The notes under the pieces were generated by a model. It saw only the letters and a program-made list of their open reading frames with translations, searched no databases and had not been told where the DNA came from. DNA of 64,000 nucleotides from Bog-159 sp049511415. Lineage in GTDB: Bacteria; Acidobacteriota; Terriglobia; Bryobacterales; Bryobacteraceae. Position numbers and translations under genes: made by a program. The stretch is from positions 170,531-234,530 of the forward strand of contig JBEKYC010000001.1 of NCBI GenBank assembly GCA_049511415.1. The letters run 5' to 3'. Of the stretch, positions 27,537 to 36,039 are shown piece by piece. The stretch's first letter is position 1, and the number at the start of each line of letters is the position of its first letter.

Positions 27537-28219
27537 CACGCCAGTTCCTGATGATTGACGCCGACGATACGCTCTGGGAAAACAACATTTATTTCGAAAA
27601 AGCGTTCGACGAGTTTGTCGAGTATCTGGATCATTCCACGCTAAACCCGGTGGAGATTCGCCAGGTCCTGGACGAGATCGAATTAGTCAATGCCAAGGTT
27701 CACGGTTACGGTTCGCTGAACTTCGGCAATAATTTGCGGCAATGTTACCAGCACCTGGCCGAGAGGGATGTGCGCGAAGAGGATCTGCGCATCGTGATGT
27801 CGTTCGCCGAGCGCATTCTGGATTGCCCCATGCAGGTGATCGGTGGCGTGCCGGAAACGCTGGAGTACCTGGCCGCGCGGCACGATCTGACGCTCTTTAC
27901 AAAGGGCCATCCGGAGGAGCAGAAGCTCAAGATCGACCGCTCGGGGCTGGGCCGCTATTTCGGGCACACGGCCATCGTGAAAGAAAAGGATGTGGCCGCC
28001 TACCGGGCGCTGGTTGCGGAACGCGGCATCTCTCCGGAGAGCGCATGGATGGCCGGCAACAGCGCCAAATCCGATATCAACCCGGCGCTCGAGGCCGGGC
28101 TGAATGCGGTCTTCATTCCCCATCCGCGCACCTGGACCCTGGAACGGGAGGACGTCCGGCCGGGCAAAGGCCGCCTATTGGTGCTGGATCGTTTTGCGGA
28201 TCTGCAGCGGCATTTTTAA
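27533..28219 (+). CDS. HAD-family hydrolase
   Basis: A 228-residue cytoplasmic phosphatase-like protein. Motif I is MIDADDTLWENN, a variant with the nucleophile-like Asp and the following acid Asp; motif II lies in LTLFTKGHPEEQ, the motif III lysine in IVKEKD, and motif IV in AWMAGNSAKSDINPALEAG. The start at 27533 overlaps the TonB stop by four bases; the longer upstream frame is only a shadow of tonB. Substrate unknown. The last codons (LDRFADLQRHF) reappear as a decayed copy 1.4 kb downstream. Confidence 0.87.
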   Translation: MTRQFLMIDADDTLWENNIYFEKAFDEFVEYLDHSTLNPVEIRQVLDEIELVNAKVHGYGSLNFGNNLRQCYQHLAERDVREEDLRIVMSFAERILDCPMQVIGGVPETLEYLAARHDLTLFTKGHPEEQKLKIDRSGLGRYFGHTAIVKEKDVAAYRALVAERGISPESAWMAGNSAKSDINPALEAGLNAVFIPHPRTWTLEREDVRPGKGRLLVLDRFADLQRHF

Positions 28220-29648
28220 GGCGGGGAAGCTGATTTGAGAACCTGCCGCTCGCAGACGTGCGGCACCCGTAGCCGATCATTGTGTGGTCAGAAGCTGCTT
28301 GAGAGCGCTCCAGTCGACCAACCCGATCACCTCCCGCGCCAGCTCGGCGTTGGCCTGAATTTCCACCCAGACATTCTGCACCGCAAGTGTCGGCGCTTTC
28401 GGGTGCAGACTGGCCTTGACTGCGATATTCGTGGCGTTGCCGCCCGCCTTCGTGCTCGCCGCCGGGGCCCAGTCGCCCAGGAATACATACGTCGTTTCAT
28501 GTGCACCGCCGATGTCGCCGCCCCCTCGCGACTGCACATACGGCACGCTGATCGAATAGCCCACGCCGGGGATCTGCGAGGCGTTGTACGTCCCCTGGAA
28601 ATTGACCATGCCGAGCGACCGGGAATTGATCCCCACGGTGATGGTAATCCTGCCGGAACCCTCCGTGGCATGCGTGACCTTCGTGAGTTCCGCGGTGTAT
28701 GCTTCCGCGGCGGCGACGCTCTTCATGGCGTTCGCGGACTTGCTCCCCATCGCTTCCAGCGCCGCCTGATTGCGCTGAGCCTGTGCGCTCCCCGGCCGCA
28801 ACTGGAATTGAAACCGGATGTGGAAACCGTACGGTTCGCTCTCCGAGTGACGGGGGATGGAAGTCAGCGGACTGAAATTCGGTTTGCTGGTCTCCTCCCA
28901 GTCTCCTTGTGTCAGGCCTGCCTCAAGGCGTGCGAACGGTACAGGCAGCGCGTTTCGGATGTAGCCATCGAACTTTACTTCGCACTCCGATGGTGAACGC
29001 CATTCGGCGCCGGCCAACTTGTCGTGAATCCCGGTATCGCAATCCCCGTAGCTGCCGGTGACTTTTTGGCCGGACGTATCGCGATGGATCTTGATCACGC
29101 CTGTGATCCGCAGCGGTCCGGGGCCCGCTCCGGTTGCGGTTCCGGCGATGTTCGCTTCGATACTGAGGTCGTCCATCCTGACGATGGCGATCTCGATCGC
29201 GTCCGCGCCTCTGGGTTGCACCGTCTGGTTGTAAGGCGCCAGGAAGCGCAGGTAGAACGCAGACAGTTCGTGGCTCCTTACCTGATCATGGTTGGCGGCA
29301 TTTATGATTTGGGTCGTAGCTTTGCCGTCCCATTCAATTGAAAGTCCCCTGATGCGCAGCGGTGGTTGCGGGACGCAGGGCGAGGCTGGCATGCGCGTCG
29401 CCGGGCGTGACAAACCAATCGCCGTTCACGCGCGGCAGAACGAAGGTTTCGCCGGCGAATGCGCCGCCAGTGACCGTAATCCTGCTCTCGCTTACGATGC
29501 TGGCTGCGAACGCAGCCGGAAGGAAAGCCGCAAACGCGGTCAAGACCCCGAGTCGCGCAACAGAAGGCATGCCCGAAGATTCTAACCGAAAGCCATCGGC
29601 AATTGATCCTCTTGGATCGTTTTGCGGACCCTCCGCATCATTTCTGAA
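28185..29648 (+). repeat. direct repeat: HAD gene end and its decayed copy, flanking an opposite-strand gene
   Basis: TGGATCGTTTTGCGGA at 28185-28200, within the last codons of the HAD gene, recurs exactly at 29613-29628. The second copy still translates as LDRFADPPHHF and a stop (to about 29646), a weathered version of LDRFADLQRHF. Between the copies lies a single minus-strand gene. This suggests an insertion with duplicated ends, or a tandem duplication of the HAD gene later replaced. The matching bases are seen directly; the history is inferred. Confidence 0.6.
28277..29570 (-). pseudogene. exported protein of unknown family, interrupted by one frameshift
   Basis: The start at 29570 gives a good signal peptide (MPSVARLGVLTAFAAFLP, cleavage near AFA) and a mature start SIVSESRITVTGGAFAG. 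That frame stops at 29334, but from about 29370 the sensible reading moves to another frame (LRIRGLSIEWDG) that runs intact to 28277. Joined, the two give a protein of about 430 residues. The C-terminal 280 residues contain NRSL-type beta strands (ITITVGINSRSLGMVNFQG) and no motif I know. The protein would be periplasmic or secreted. One base change would restore it, so sequencing error is as likely as a true pseudogene. Confidence 0.65.
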
Positions 29649-29660
29649 GAGGGAAAATGC

Positions 29661-30158
29661 ATGTTTGTGCCGGCGGAAGTGCTGCGTTCGCAAATCGATT
29701 ACTCGGCTTGGGCCAGCGGCCTTCTGGTGGACGCGGCGGCGCAATTGACGCCCGCGGAGCTTACGCGCGATTTCGGCACAGCGGACAAGAGCGTGCTCGG
29801 CACCCTGGTGCACGTCTTCGGTGCGGACCGCCTGTGGCTGGCGCGCATGAAGCGGGAACCGGCGAATCAGTTTCTAACAGAAGCGGACTACCATCTGGCC
29901 GTGTTGCAGAACGATTGGCCCGCGCTCTACCAGCAGTGGAAGGATTGGGCCGCGGGACTAACCGACGAGGCCGCCCGCGAAGAATTGTCGTATCGCGACA
30001 TGCGCGGCAATCCCTGGCGCCGGCCGCTCGGCCAACTGGTGTTGCATGTGGTGAATCACGGCACGCATCATCGCGGCCAGGTCTCCGGATTCCTGCGCTC
30101 GATGGGACACATCCCGCCGCAGGTGGACTTGGTCAGATACTATCTCACCATTCCATGA
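29661..30158 (+). CDS. DinB-family metal-binding four-helix protein
   Basis: A 165-residue protein whose N-terminus (SQIDYSAWASGLLVDAA), LGTLVHVFGADRLWLARM and the C-terminal LVLHVVNHGTHHRGQVSGFL fit the DinB/YfiT fold. Three histidines, in HVF, in VVNHG and in HHRGQ, are at the usual metal-ligand places. The DinB family includes thiol transferases using bacillithiol or mycothiol and many uncharacterised members. The start is the ATG at 29661, behind GAAGAGGG. It lies directly downstream of a relic of the HAD gene end. Confidence 0.85.
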   Translation: MFVPAEVLRSQIDYSAWASGLLVDAAAQLTPAELTRDFGTADKSVLGTLVHVFGADRLWLARMKREPANQFLTEADYHLAVLQNDWPALYQQWKDWAAGLTDEAAREELSYRDMRGNPWRRPLGQLVLHVVNHGTHHRGQVSGFLRSMGHIPPQVDLVRYYLTIP

Positions 30159-30206
30159 ATGCGCAATCCTGATTCCCGCGTTGCGCCCCATGCGAGAATC
30201 TAAGGC

Positions 30207-31088
30207 GTGGACGGAGTCATCGTCGTAGACAAAGAAGAAGGCTGGACTTCGCATGATGTGGTGAGCAAGATGCGCCGCATCGCGAATACCAAAAAAATCG
30301 GGCACCTGGGTACCCTTGACCCGATCGCGACCGGCGTGCTGCCGCTGGTCATCGGACGCGCCACCCGCCTGGCCCAGTTCTATACGCGCAGCGACAAGAT
30401 CTACGAAGCCGTCATCCGCTTTGGCTTCGCCACGGACACGTACGACCGCGCCGGGCTGCCGGCATCTCCCGAAACCGAGCCGCATCTGGATGCCGCTGCC
30501 GTGGAACGCGCGCTCGACGGTTTTCGCGGCGAAATCATGCAGACCCCGCCGCCGGTTTCCGCCAAGAAGGTCGCCGGCGTGCGCGCTTACGCCCTGGCCC
30601 GCCGGCATACCGTCGTGGAGTTGCCCGCGGCGCCTGTGCGCATTTACGAACTGACTCTGCTCGAAGTCCGCGGCGCCATCGTCCGCCTGCGCGCGCACTG
30701 CTCCGGCGGCACCTACATGCGGTCCATCGCGCACGATCTGGGCCAGATGCTGGGCTGCGGCGCGCACCTGAACGACTTGCGGCGCATCTCTTCCGCCGAA
30801 TTCACCGTGGAGCAAGCCCATACCATCCCCATGCTCCAGGAATTGGCCGCCGAAGATCGCCTGGCGGAAGCCTTGATTTTGCCCCTTCACATGTTGCCGG
30901 ATTTCCCGGCCGTTTACGTGGAACCACAAACCGCCGGCCAGATCCGGCAGGGCCGCAACTTCCCGGTTTCCCCGTTTCGCGTGCGCGCGGACACACCATA
31001 CGTCAAAGCCGTTTCCGGTGACGAGGAACTGATCGCCATTGGCAAGGCGGTGCTGCCGAATCTGTATCATCCGGCCGTAGTGCTGTAG
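30207..31088 (+). CDS. truB: tRNA pseudouridine-55 synthase
   Basis: A 293-residue enzyme that makes the pseudouridine of the tRNA T-loop. It starts at GTG (30207). The N-terminal VVDKEEGWTSHDVV, the motif GHLGTLDPIATGVLPL with the catalytic Asp in LDP, the Tyr in IYEAVIRFGF, and CSGGTYMRSIAHDLG all match TruB. The C-terminal PUA-like part (QIRQGRNF through IAIGKAV) is present. Length is normal. Confidence 0.95.
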   Translation: MDGVIVVDKEEGWTSHDVVSKMRRIANTKKIGHLGTLDPIATGVLPLVIGRATRLAQFYTRSDKIYEAVIRFGFATDTYDRAGLPASPETEPHLDAAAVERALDGFRGEIMQTPPPVSAKKVAGVRAYALARRHTVVELPAAPVRIYELTLLEVRGAIVRLRAHCSGGTYMRSIAHDLGQMLGCGAHLNDLRRISSAEFTVEQAHTIPMLQELAAEDRLAEALILPLHMLPDFPAVYVEPQTAGQIRQGRNFPVSPFRVRADTPYVKAVSGDEELIAIGKAVLPNLYHPAVVL

Positions 31089-31235
31089 CAGTTCAGAACC
31101 CGTGAGAGTATCTCCCGTCTAAACCCACTATCCAGTTTGCAAACAGGTTTTTGGCAGATATCCGGCGAGGCCGGCCCGCCTTTGGGTAAAATTGACTACG
31201 CGTCTGTGGCTGATTCTACTCTGGAGCGCGTCGAC

Positions 31236-31958
31236 ATGCTGGAAGCCTGTGCCTTGAGCGATAAAGGCTGCGTCAGGGCCAATAACGAAGATTATTTCCG
31301 GATCGAACCGGAAATCGGATTGTACGTGCTGGCGGACGGCATGGGTGGCGCCAAGGCCGGGGAGCGCGCTTCGCGCCTGGCGGTGGACACGGCCTCGGAA
31401 AGCATCCTGGCGGCGCCCAGCCGTGATTCGCAGGCGCTGTTAGTGGCGGTCGAGGAAGCCAACCGCCGGGTTCTCCAGACCGCCGCCGGCGATACGTCTT
31501 TGGAAGGCATGGGCACCACGCTGGTGGTGGCATTGGAGGTAGACGGCGAGTTGATGATCGCCAGCGTGGGCGATAGCCGCGCTTATCTCCTGGACCAGAC
31601 CGGTTTTCGCGCCATCACGCAAGACCAGAGTTGGGTCAACGAAGTGGGCCGCCCACTGGGCCTGAACGAGGAGACGTTGCGCACGCATCCCATGCGCCAC
31701 GTGCTGACCATGGCGATCGGGGCCGGGGTCGCGCTGGAGATCAACTATTATCACGACATCCGCCTGCATCCCGGCGACATGGTGTTGATTTGCAGCGACG
31801 GATTGCATGGCGTGGTCGAAGAACAGAATATCGCGGCCATTTTGAAAGATGGCGCGGCGGACCAGCCCCTGGCGGATAAGTGCCAGGCGTTGATTGAAGC
31901 CGCGCGCCAGGCGGGCGGTCCGGACAATATTACCGCGGTGCTCTTGCGCGCCGCTTAG
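31236..31958 (+). CDS. PP2C-family serine/threonine protein phosphatase
   Basis: About 240 residues from the ATG at 31236; a longer frame back to 31137 lacks a good start. Metal and phosphate motifs of bacterial PP2C (Stp/PrpC type): GCVRANNEDYFRI, YVLADGMGGAKAGERAS, LMIASVGDSRAYL, ITQDQSWVNE, MVLICSDGLHGVV and GGPDNITAVLL. All expected Asp ligands are there. It lacks a membrane segment, so it is a cytoplasmic phosphatase, likely working against Pkn-type kinases such as the one at the right end of the window, though that gene is 31 kb away. Confidence 0.93.
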   Translation: MLEACALSDKGCVRANNEDYFRIEPEIGLYVLADGMGGAKAGERASRLAVDTASESILAAPSRDSQALLVAVEEANRRVLQTAAGDTSLEGMGTTLVVALEVDGELMIASVGDSRAYLLDQTGFRAITQDQSWVNEVGRPLGLNEETLRTHPMRHVLTMAIGAGVALEINYYHDIRLHPGDMVLICSDGLHGVVEEQNIAAILKDGAADQPLADKCQALIEAARQAGGPDNITAVLLRAA

Positions 31959-32012
31959 GGGCAGGCAGACCCGGTCCGGCGCGTTCTGCCTTCCCCGCCG
32001 CATTGGGTTTCT

Positions 32013-32726
32013 ATGAAGTGTTTCTTCGCAAGCGCAAAGGGGCGCGTGCACGTTTTGCGCGTCTTAGTCAAGAGCGCGCTGGTATTTGCGTTTCCTTGCA
32101 TGGCGATGGCTCAAATCGCCGTTCTGCAACTCAAAGTGCTGGAGGGCGAGGGCGCCGTGCACCCGGCTGGCGCGCATATCACGCACCCGTTGACGGTCGA
32201 GGTGGCCGACGAAACCGGACGGCCGGTGGCGGGCGCCGCCGTCAGCTTTCAACTCCCGCCGGAAGGCCCGGGCGGGATTTTTGCCAACGGGCTGCGCACC
32301 GATCTGGTGCTCACCGACGCCAATGGCCGCGCCGTCCTCCACTCCCTGCTGTTGAATCGCACCAGCGGATCGTTTCGCATCAAGATCACCGCCGTTAAGG
32401 AGCAGGCCCGCGCTGGGATCGTGTCGCAGCAGTACATCGGCGGCAACTCGGTCAGCGCCGCCGTGGGCACTTCAACGCCCGCCGTCTCCGCCAAGACCGA
32501 GCCCGCCGCTCCGGGGCCGGTGGCCCGATCCGGCGAAATCACCCCGACCACCACGAAGATGAGCTCCGGCAGTCACAAAAAGTGGATCGTGATAGCCGCC
32601 ATAGCGGTGGGAGGTGTGGTGGCATTCGTTGGAGTCAGCCGCGCCGCGAAATCGAATTCGAACTCCACGGTATCCAGTTCTACGGTCAGCGTCGGTACCC
32701 CGACCATCACTATAGGGCAGCCATGA
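32013..32726 (+). CDS. exported Ig-like domain protein with C-terminal membrane anchor
   Basis: A 237-residue protein. A signal peptide (LRVLVKSALVFAFPCMAMAQ) is followed by one Ig-like domain of the bacterial Big_1 type (about residues 35-130; LTVEVADETGRPVAGAAVSF and the D-NGRAV strand). A Ser/Thr/Pro-rich stalk (135-185) leads to a hydrophobic helix (WIVIAAIAVGGVVAFVGV) and a Ser-rich tail. This looks like a cell-envelope protein held by a C-terminal anchor. The stop overlaps the next gene's start (ATGA), so the two are co-translated and may act as a pair at the surface. Confidence 0.7.
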   Translation: MKCFFASAKGRVHVLRVLVKSALVFAFPCMAMAQIAVLQLKVLEGEGAVHPAGAHITHPLTVEVADETGRPVAGAAVSFQLPPEGPGGIFANGLRTDLVLTDANGRAVLHSLLLNRTSGSFRIKITAVKEQARAGIVSQQYIGGNSVSAAVGTSTPAVSAKTEPAAPGPVARSGEITPTTTKMSSGSHKKWIVIAAIAVGGVVAFVGVSRAAKSNSNSTVSSSTVSVGTPTITIGQP

Positions 32727-34153
32727 GAAACGTCATCGCATTCCTCACCCTGCTGGCCGCGGCGTGCTCGGCGAAGGCGCAGGTGACGCTATCTACCGTG
32801 CAAAACGGCGTGACGACGCCCGTGTCGGCCGCCGCGGTCGTCCCATTCGGATCGGTGGCCGCGGGTTGGGCCGCCATCGACGTGGTTTTCAATATCAGCT
32901 ACACCGGCGGCACGTCCCCGTATTATCTGACATACTTCAGCTTGCAGCAAGACACGCCGTTCTCGACCCTGACCAGCGACTGGCAATCCCTGCCCGCCGC
33001 CATACCCGCCGCCGGACTCAACTTTACCGTCCGTTTCCTGCCGAATGAGATCGCCTCTTTCAGCGCGCAGTTGCAAGTGGGCGACGCCGCCAATCCCATC
33101 GCCGTCATCCTCTATGGTTCGGGTACCGCCGGCTTCACCGTCATTGCCGCCAACCAGACCATACCGGCCGGGTCGCCGATCGCCTTTGGTAATGTCCAGG
33201 TCGGCTCCAGCCAGACGGTGGCGATGAGCCTCATGAATCAGACCAACGCAGCCCTCACCCTCGGGGCCATCTCGATTCAAGGCAGCGCCTTCCAGTTGAC
33301 CGACACGTCGCCTGCCGGCGCCACGGTCCCGGCCGGTTCGTCCGCCACCCTGCCACTGGCTTTCACCCCTGCCACCGCCGGGCCGCAGCAAGGCACACTC
33401 AACGTCGGCACGTATGCCATCCCGCTCACCGGCACGGGAATCGCGCCGCCCCCGCCGGTCTATCCCACGCCATCGATTCAGATGACGCTGGCGTCCGCCG
33501 CCAGCGCGCAGCAGGGCAACGTCTCGGTGACCTTGTCGTCGGCATCGGCAGCCAGCGGCTCGGGCACGTTGATCCTTGCTTTCCAGCCGGCGGTCTCGGG
33601 AGTCGGCGATGACCCGGCGGTCACCTTCGCCGACGGTACGCGCTCGGCGGCTTTCACAGTAGCCGAAGGCGCTTCTGAAGGCGAGTTCGCCGGCGGCCCA
33701 TCGGTCTCGTTTGGCACCGGAACCACCGCCGGCACGCTGACGTTTGCCGTGACACTCGGCAACAGCACCGCGCAATCGAGTGTCACCATTCCCGCGGCGG
33801 ATGTCGGGATCAACGCCGCGGTGGCGGCGCGCGATGTGGCCTGCGCCCCCGCTTATGTCTACTGCACGGCGACTAATGTGGAGTTGCAGATCAACGGCTG
33901 GGATAATACGCGCAGCATCTCCCAGATCGTCTTCGCTTTCTTCGATTCCTCCGGCAATGCCATTGCGCCGGGCAACATCACCGTAGCCGCCGCCACGCCC
34001 TTCCAGCAGTATTTCGCAACCTCGGATCTGGCGGGTGTCTTCGGGCTACACGCCCTGTTCCCGGTGACCGGCGATTCCGACCTGGTAGTCGCCGCGCAGG
34101 TGCAGATCACCAACTCGGTCGGCAGCGTCCAAACAGCCACGATCACGTTTTGA
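32723..34153 (+). CDS. exported protein with ASH-type beta-sandwich domains
   Basis: A 476-residue protein; the ATG at 32723 gives a signal peptide (MRNVIAFLTLLAAACSAKAQ). Two beta-sandwich stretches are visible, the second with IAFGNVQVGSSQTVAMSLMNQT and LPLAFTPATAGPQQGTLNV, which is the ASH/choice-of-anchor-D pattern. A PPPPVYPTPS linker follows and then further beta-rich sequence (from about 255) with two cysteine pairs (CAPAYVYC). No enzyme motif is visible. It overlaps the upstream Ig-like gene by four bases. Probably a secreted binding protein; the partner is unknown. Confidence 0.7.
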   Translation: MRNVIAFLTLLAAACSAKAQVTLSTVQNGVTTPVSAAAVVPFGSVAAGWAAIDVVFNISYTGGTSPYYLTYFSLQQDTPFSTLTSDWQSLPAAIPAAGLNFTVRFLPNEIASFSAQLQVGDAANPIAVILYGSGTAGFTVIAANQTIPAGSPIAFGNVQVGSSQTVAMSLMNQTNAALTLGAISIQGSAFQLTDTSPAGATVPAGSSATLPLAFTPATAGPQQGTLNVGTYAIPLTGTGIAPPPPVYPTPSIQMTLASAASAQQGNVSVTLSSASAASGSGTLILAFQPAVSGVGDDPAVTFADGTRSAAFTVAEGASEGEFAGGPSVSFGTGTTAGTLTFAVTLGNSTAQSSVTIPAADVGINAAVAARDVACAPAYVYCTATNVELQINGWDNTRSISQIVFAFFDSSGNAIAPGNITVAAATPFQQYFATSDLAGVFGLHALFPVTGDSDLVVAAQVQITNSVGSVQTATITF

Positions 34154-34162
34154 CAGGCCGCC

Positions 34163-34963
34163 CTACCGCTCGATGATCTCGCGCAGCGGCCGCCAGTAAA
34201 TATTCCGGAACGCCACCGGCCCATGGTCGCCCTGCAGCATGATGGGATTCTCTGCCGCCTCCGGTATATTGTTCGCGGCGCGCGTGGCCCCGTCCACTTC
34301 CACATTGTTCTGCACCGAGAGCCCGTTGTACACCACGCGGAGGAATTTGGCGTTTTCGGTCTTGTGGCCCGCCGCGTCGAAGCGCGGCGCGCGGAACCAG
34401 ATATGATACGACTGCCATTCCCCCGGCCGGCGCGATGCGTTGCGGCTTGGCGCTGACCCGCCCACGCCGCGGTTGTCGATCCAGCGGTGATAGATGCCGC
34501 CGCCGTCCGACGAGGTCACCGGCTCGGTCGAATCCCAGCTATCGAAGATCTGGCATTCGTAAAGGCTGTGCATGTACACACCGGAGTTTGACCCCTTGGC
34601 CAGCATGAACTCCGCATACAGCTCGATGTCGCCGAATTTCTGGTCGGTGATCAGGTTGGCGGTGCGGCCGCTCAGGCCGTTCAAAATGCGATCGCCCGGT
34701 TCGGATACCCCCGAAAGCCGCGTCGGTCCCAGCAAGCGCTCCCACACGATGCCTCGCGTGGTGAACCAGTCGTTCCGGCCGGAGCCCTGCCCGTGCCAAC
34801 CGGAGAGGTCGTGTCCGTTCAATAGCGGAATCCATCCGTCTTCCACCAGATAAGGCGCGTCGCCGTGGGCATCGCCGTCATTGAGTTGTTGCCGCTGTTG
34901 CGCCAGGGCCAGGGCCGCGGCCAGGCACACCACCGGCGCCAGACACAGAATTGCTTTCCGCAT
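34163..34963 (-). CDS. DUF1080 (3-keto-disaccharide hydrolase-like) exported protein
   Basis: A 266-residue protein with a signal peptide (MRKAILCLAPVVCLAAALAL). The body has the DUF1080 hallmarks: WIPLLNGHDLSGWHGQG, the strand LITDQKFGDIELYAEFMLAKGSNSG, the YMHSLYECQIFDSW stretch, RPGEWQSYHIWFRAPRFD and ENPIMLQGDHGPVAFRNIYWRPL at the end. Members are concanavalin-like jelly rolls; some cleave 3-keto-glucosides. The E-Q-D and H residues around the groove are kept. It is periplasmic or secreted and likely acts on sugar derivatives. Confidence 0.88.
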   Translation of the reverse strand: MRKAILCLAPVVCLAAALALAQQRQQLNDGDAHGDAPYLVEDGWIPLLNGHDLSGWHGQGSGRNDWFTTRGIVWERLLGPTRLSGVSEPGDRILNGLSGRTANLITDQKFGDIELYAEFMLAKGSNSGVYMHSLYECQIFDSWDSTEPVTSSDGGGIYHRWIDNRGVGGSAPSRNASRRPGEWQSYHIWFRAPRFDAAGHKTENAKFLRVVYNGLSVQNNVEVDGATRAANNIPEAAENPIMLQGDHGPVAFRNIYWRPLREIIER

Positions 34964-34984
34964 AACAGACGAGTGTATCTCGGT

Positions 34985-35542
34985 TCAACCCGCCAGAACG
35001 TCTTTCAGGCGCTCCAGCGCGCCCGACCAGAATTCCTGCAAGCGTTCCACATCCGCGGAATCCCGCAGCCTCTCATGCGAGATCGCAACCTTGGTCTTGC
35101 CGGCTTTTTCGGAAAACGTCACCACTACGTGCGTCGCGTCGGGCCAATTCAAATGCAAAATCCGGTTAGGAGTTTCCTTCTCGGTCTGGAACGCTATGTC
35201 CGGTAGCCACCGCGCCACCGTAAACGGATCGCGCCACGCCGCCCACACCACGTCGAGCGGCGCGGTCAGCGTTTTGCTGCGATCTACCTCGAAACGCAAA
35301 CCGCGCTGATGCTTCTGCCGGATGCCGCGATCCTGTTCATAACCCAGCGTGACCAACTGGGCCCACCAGCGCGTCAATCCCAGTTGGCGTTGCGCGTGGC
35401 TGGAAATCTCCCGGTGGTCCATCATGCGCCCGCCGGCCTTGTCCAACACTTTAAACCACTCTTCCCACTTTTTGCCGGTCTTGGCCTTCACGGTGTCGTC
35501 CGCGACGCCGTTGACTCGCTTGATCTGGAACAGCTTTGCCAT
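34985..35542 (-). CDS. DUF4287 plus SRPBCC (AHSA1-like) fusion protein
   Basis: A 185-residue cytoplasmic protein of two parts. Residues 10-70 (VKAKTGKKWEEWFKVLD, GLTRWWAQLVTLGYEQDRG) match DUF4287, a small helical domain. Residues about 85-180 form a START/AHSA1-type fold (VDRSKTLTAPLDVVWAAWRDPFTVARWLP and TFSEKAGKTKVAISHERL), a hydrophobic pocket for ligands. The fusion is known in other bacteria, but its ligand is not. It lies at the end of the ruvA-ruvB-folK run, 14 bases after folK. Confidence 0.82.
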   Translation of the reverse strand: MAKLFQIKRVNGVADDTVKAKTGKKWEEWFKVLDKAGGRMMDHREISSHAQRQLGLTRWWAQLVTLGYEQDRGIRQKHQRGLRFEVDRSKTLTAPLDVVWAAWRDPFTVARWLPDIAFQTEKETPNRILHLNWPDATHVVVTFSEKAGKTKVAISHERLRDSADVERLQEFWSGALERLKDVLAG

Positions 35543-35556
35543 GGACGTGATTGATT

Positions 35557-36036
35557 TTAACTCACTCGCCGCACCACCTGCCCCTGGATTTCGCCGAGCA
35601 GCTCACGCACGCTCCGGCGCGTGACCGGATCGCGCAGTTCCCCCGCCAGATCGGCCAACGGCGCTAGCACGAAGCGCCGCTCCCGAAAGCGCGGGTGTGG
35701 GATGGTCAGGGCCGGCGTCTCCACCACCGCGTTACCGAACAACAAAATGTCTACATCGATGCTGCGCGGCCCCTTGGGCGCGAGCCGCCGCCGCCCCAGC
35801 TGCGCTTCCACCCTTGCTGCCCTGTGCAGCAACTGCAAGGGGAACAGGTCCGTTTCCGCTTCTACCACCTGATTCAGAAACCACTGCTGCTGCGGCGCGT
35901 CCATGGGCTCGGTTTCGTAAACCGGAGAGACGCGCAGAACATGCAGCCGCGGCGATTCCAAGGCCTCGACCGCCTGGCGCAACATGTCTGCGCGATCGCC
36001 CAGGTTCGAACCCAAGCCCAGATACACCTTCTTCAT
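35557..36036 (-). CDS. folK: 6-hydroxymethyl-7,8-dihydropterin pyrophosphokinase
   Basis: A 159-residue enzyme of folate biosynthesis that transfers pyrophosphate from ATP to hydroxymethyldihydropterin. Motifs: YLGLGSNLGDR at the N-terminus, YETEPM, QWFLNQVVEAET, LGRRRLAPKGPRSIDVDILLF (with the Mg-binding DVD) and TIPHPRFRERRFVLAPLADL. All catalytic residues seem present. It follows ruvB after three bases, so they share a message. Confidence 0.95.
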   Translation of the reverse strand: MKKVYLGLGSNLGDRADMLRQAVEALESPRLHVLRVSPVYETEPMDAPQQQWFLNQVVEAETDLFPLQLLHRAARVEAQLGRRRLAPKGPRSIDVDILLFGNAVVETPALTIPHPRFRERRFVLAPLADLAGELRDPVTRRSVRELLGEIQGQVVRRVS

Positions 36037-36039
36037 GGT

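Noticed and set aside
31135..31144. GTTTGCAAAC palindrome before the PP2C gene as an operator
   Set aside because: Ten bases, single copy, no regulator next to it; expected by chance at this length.
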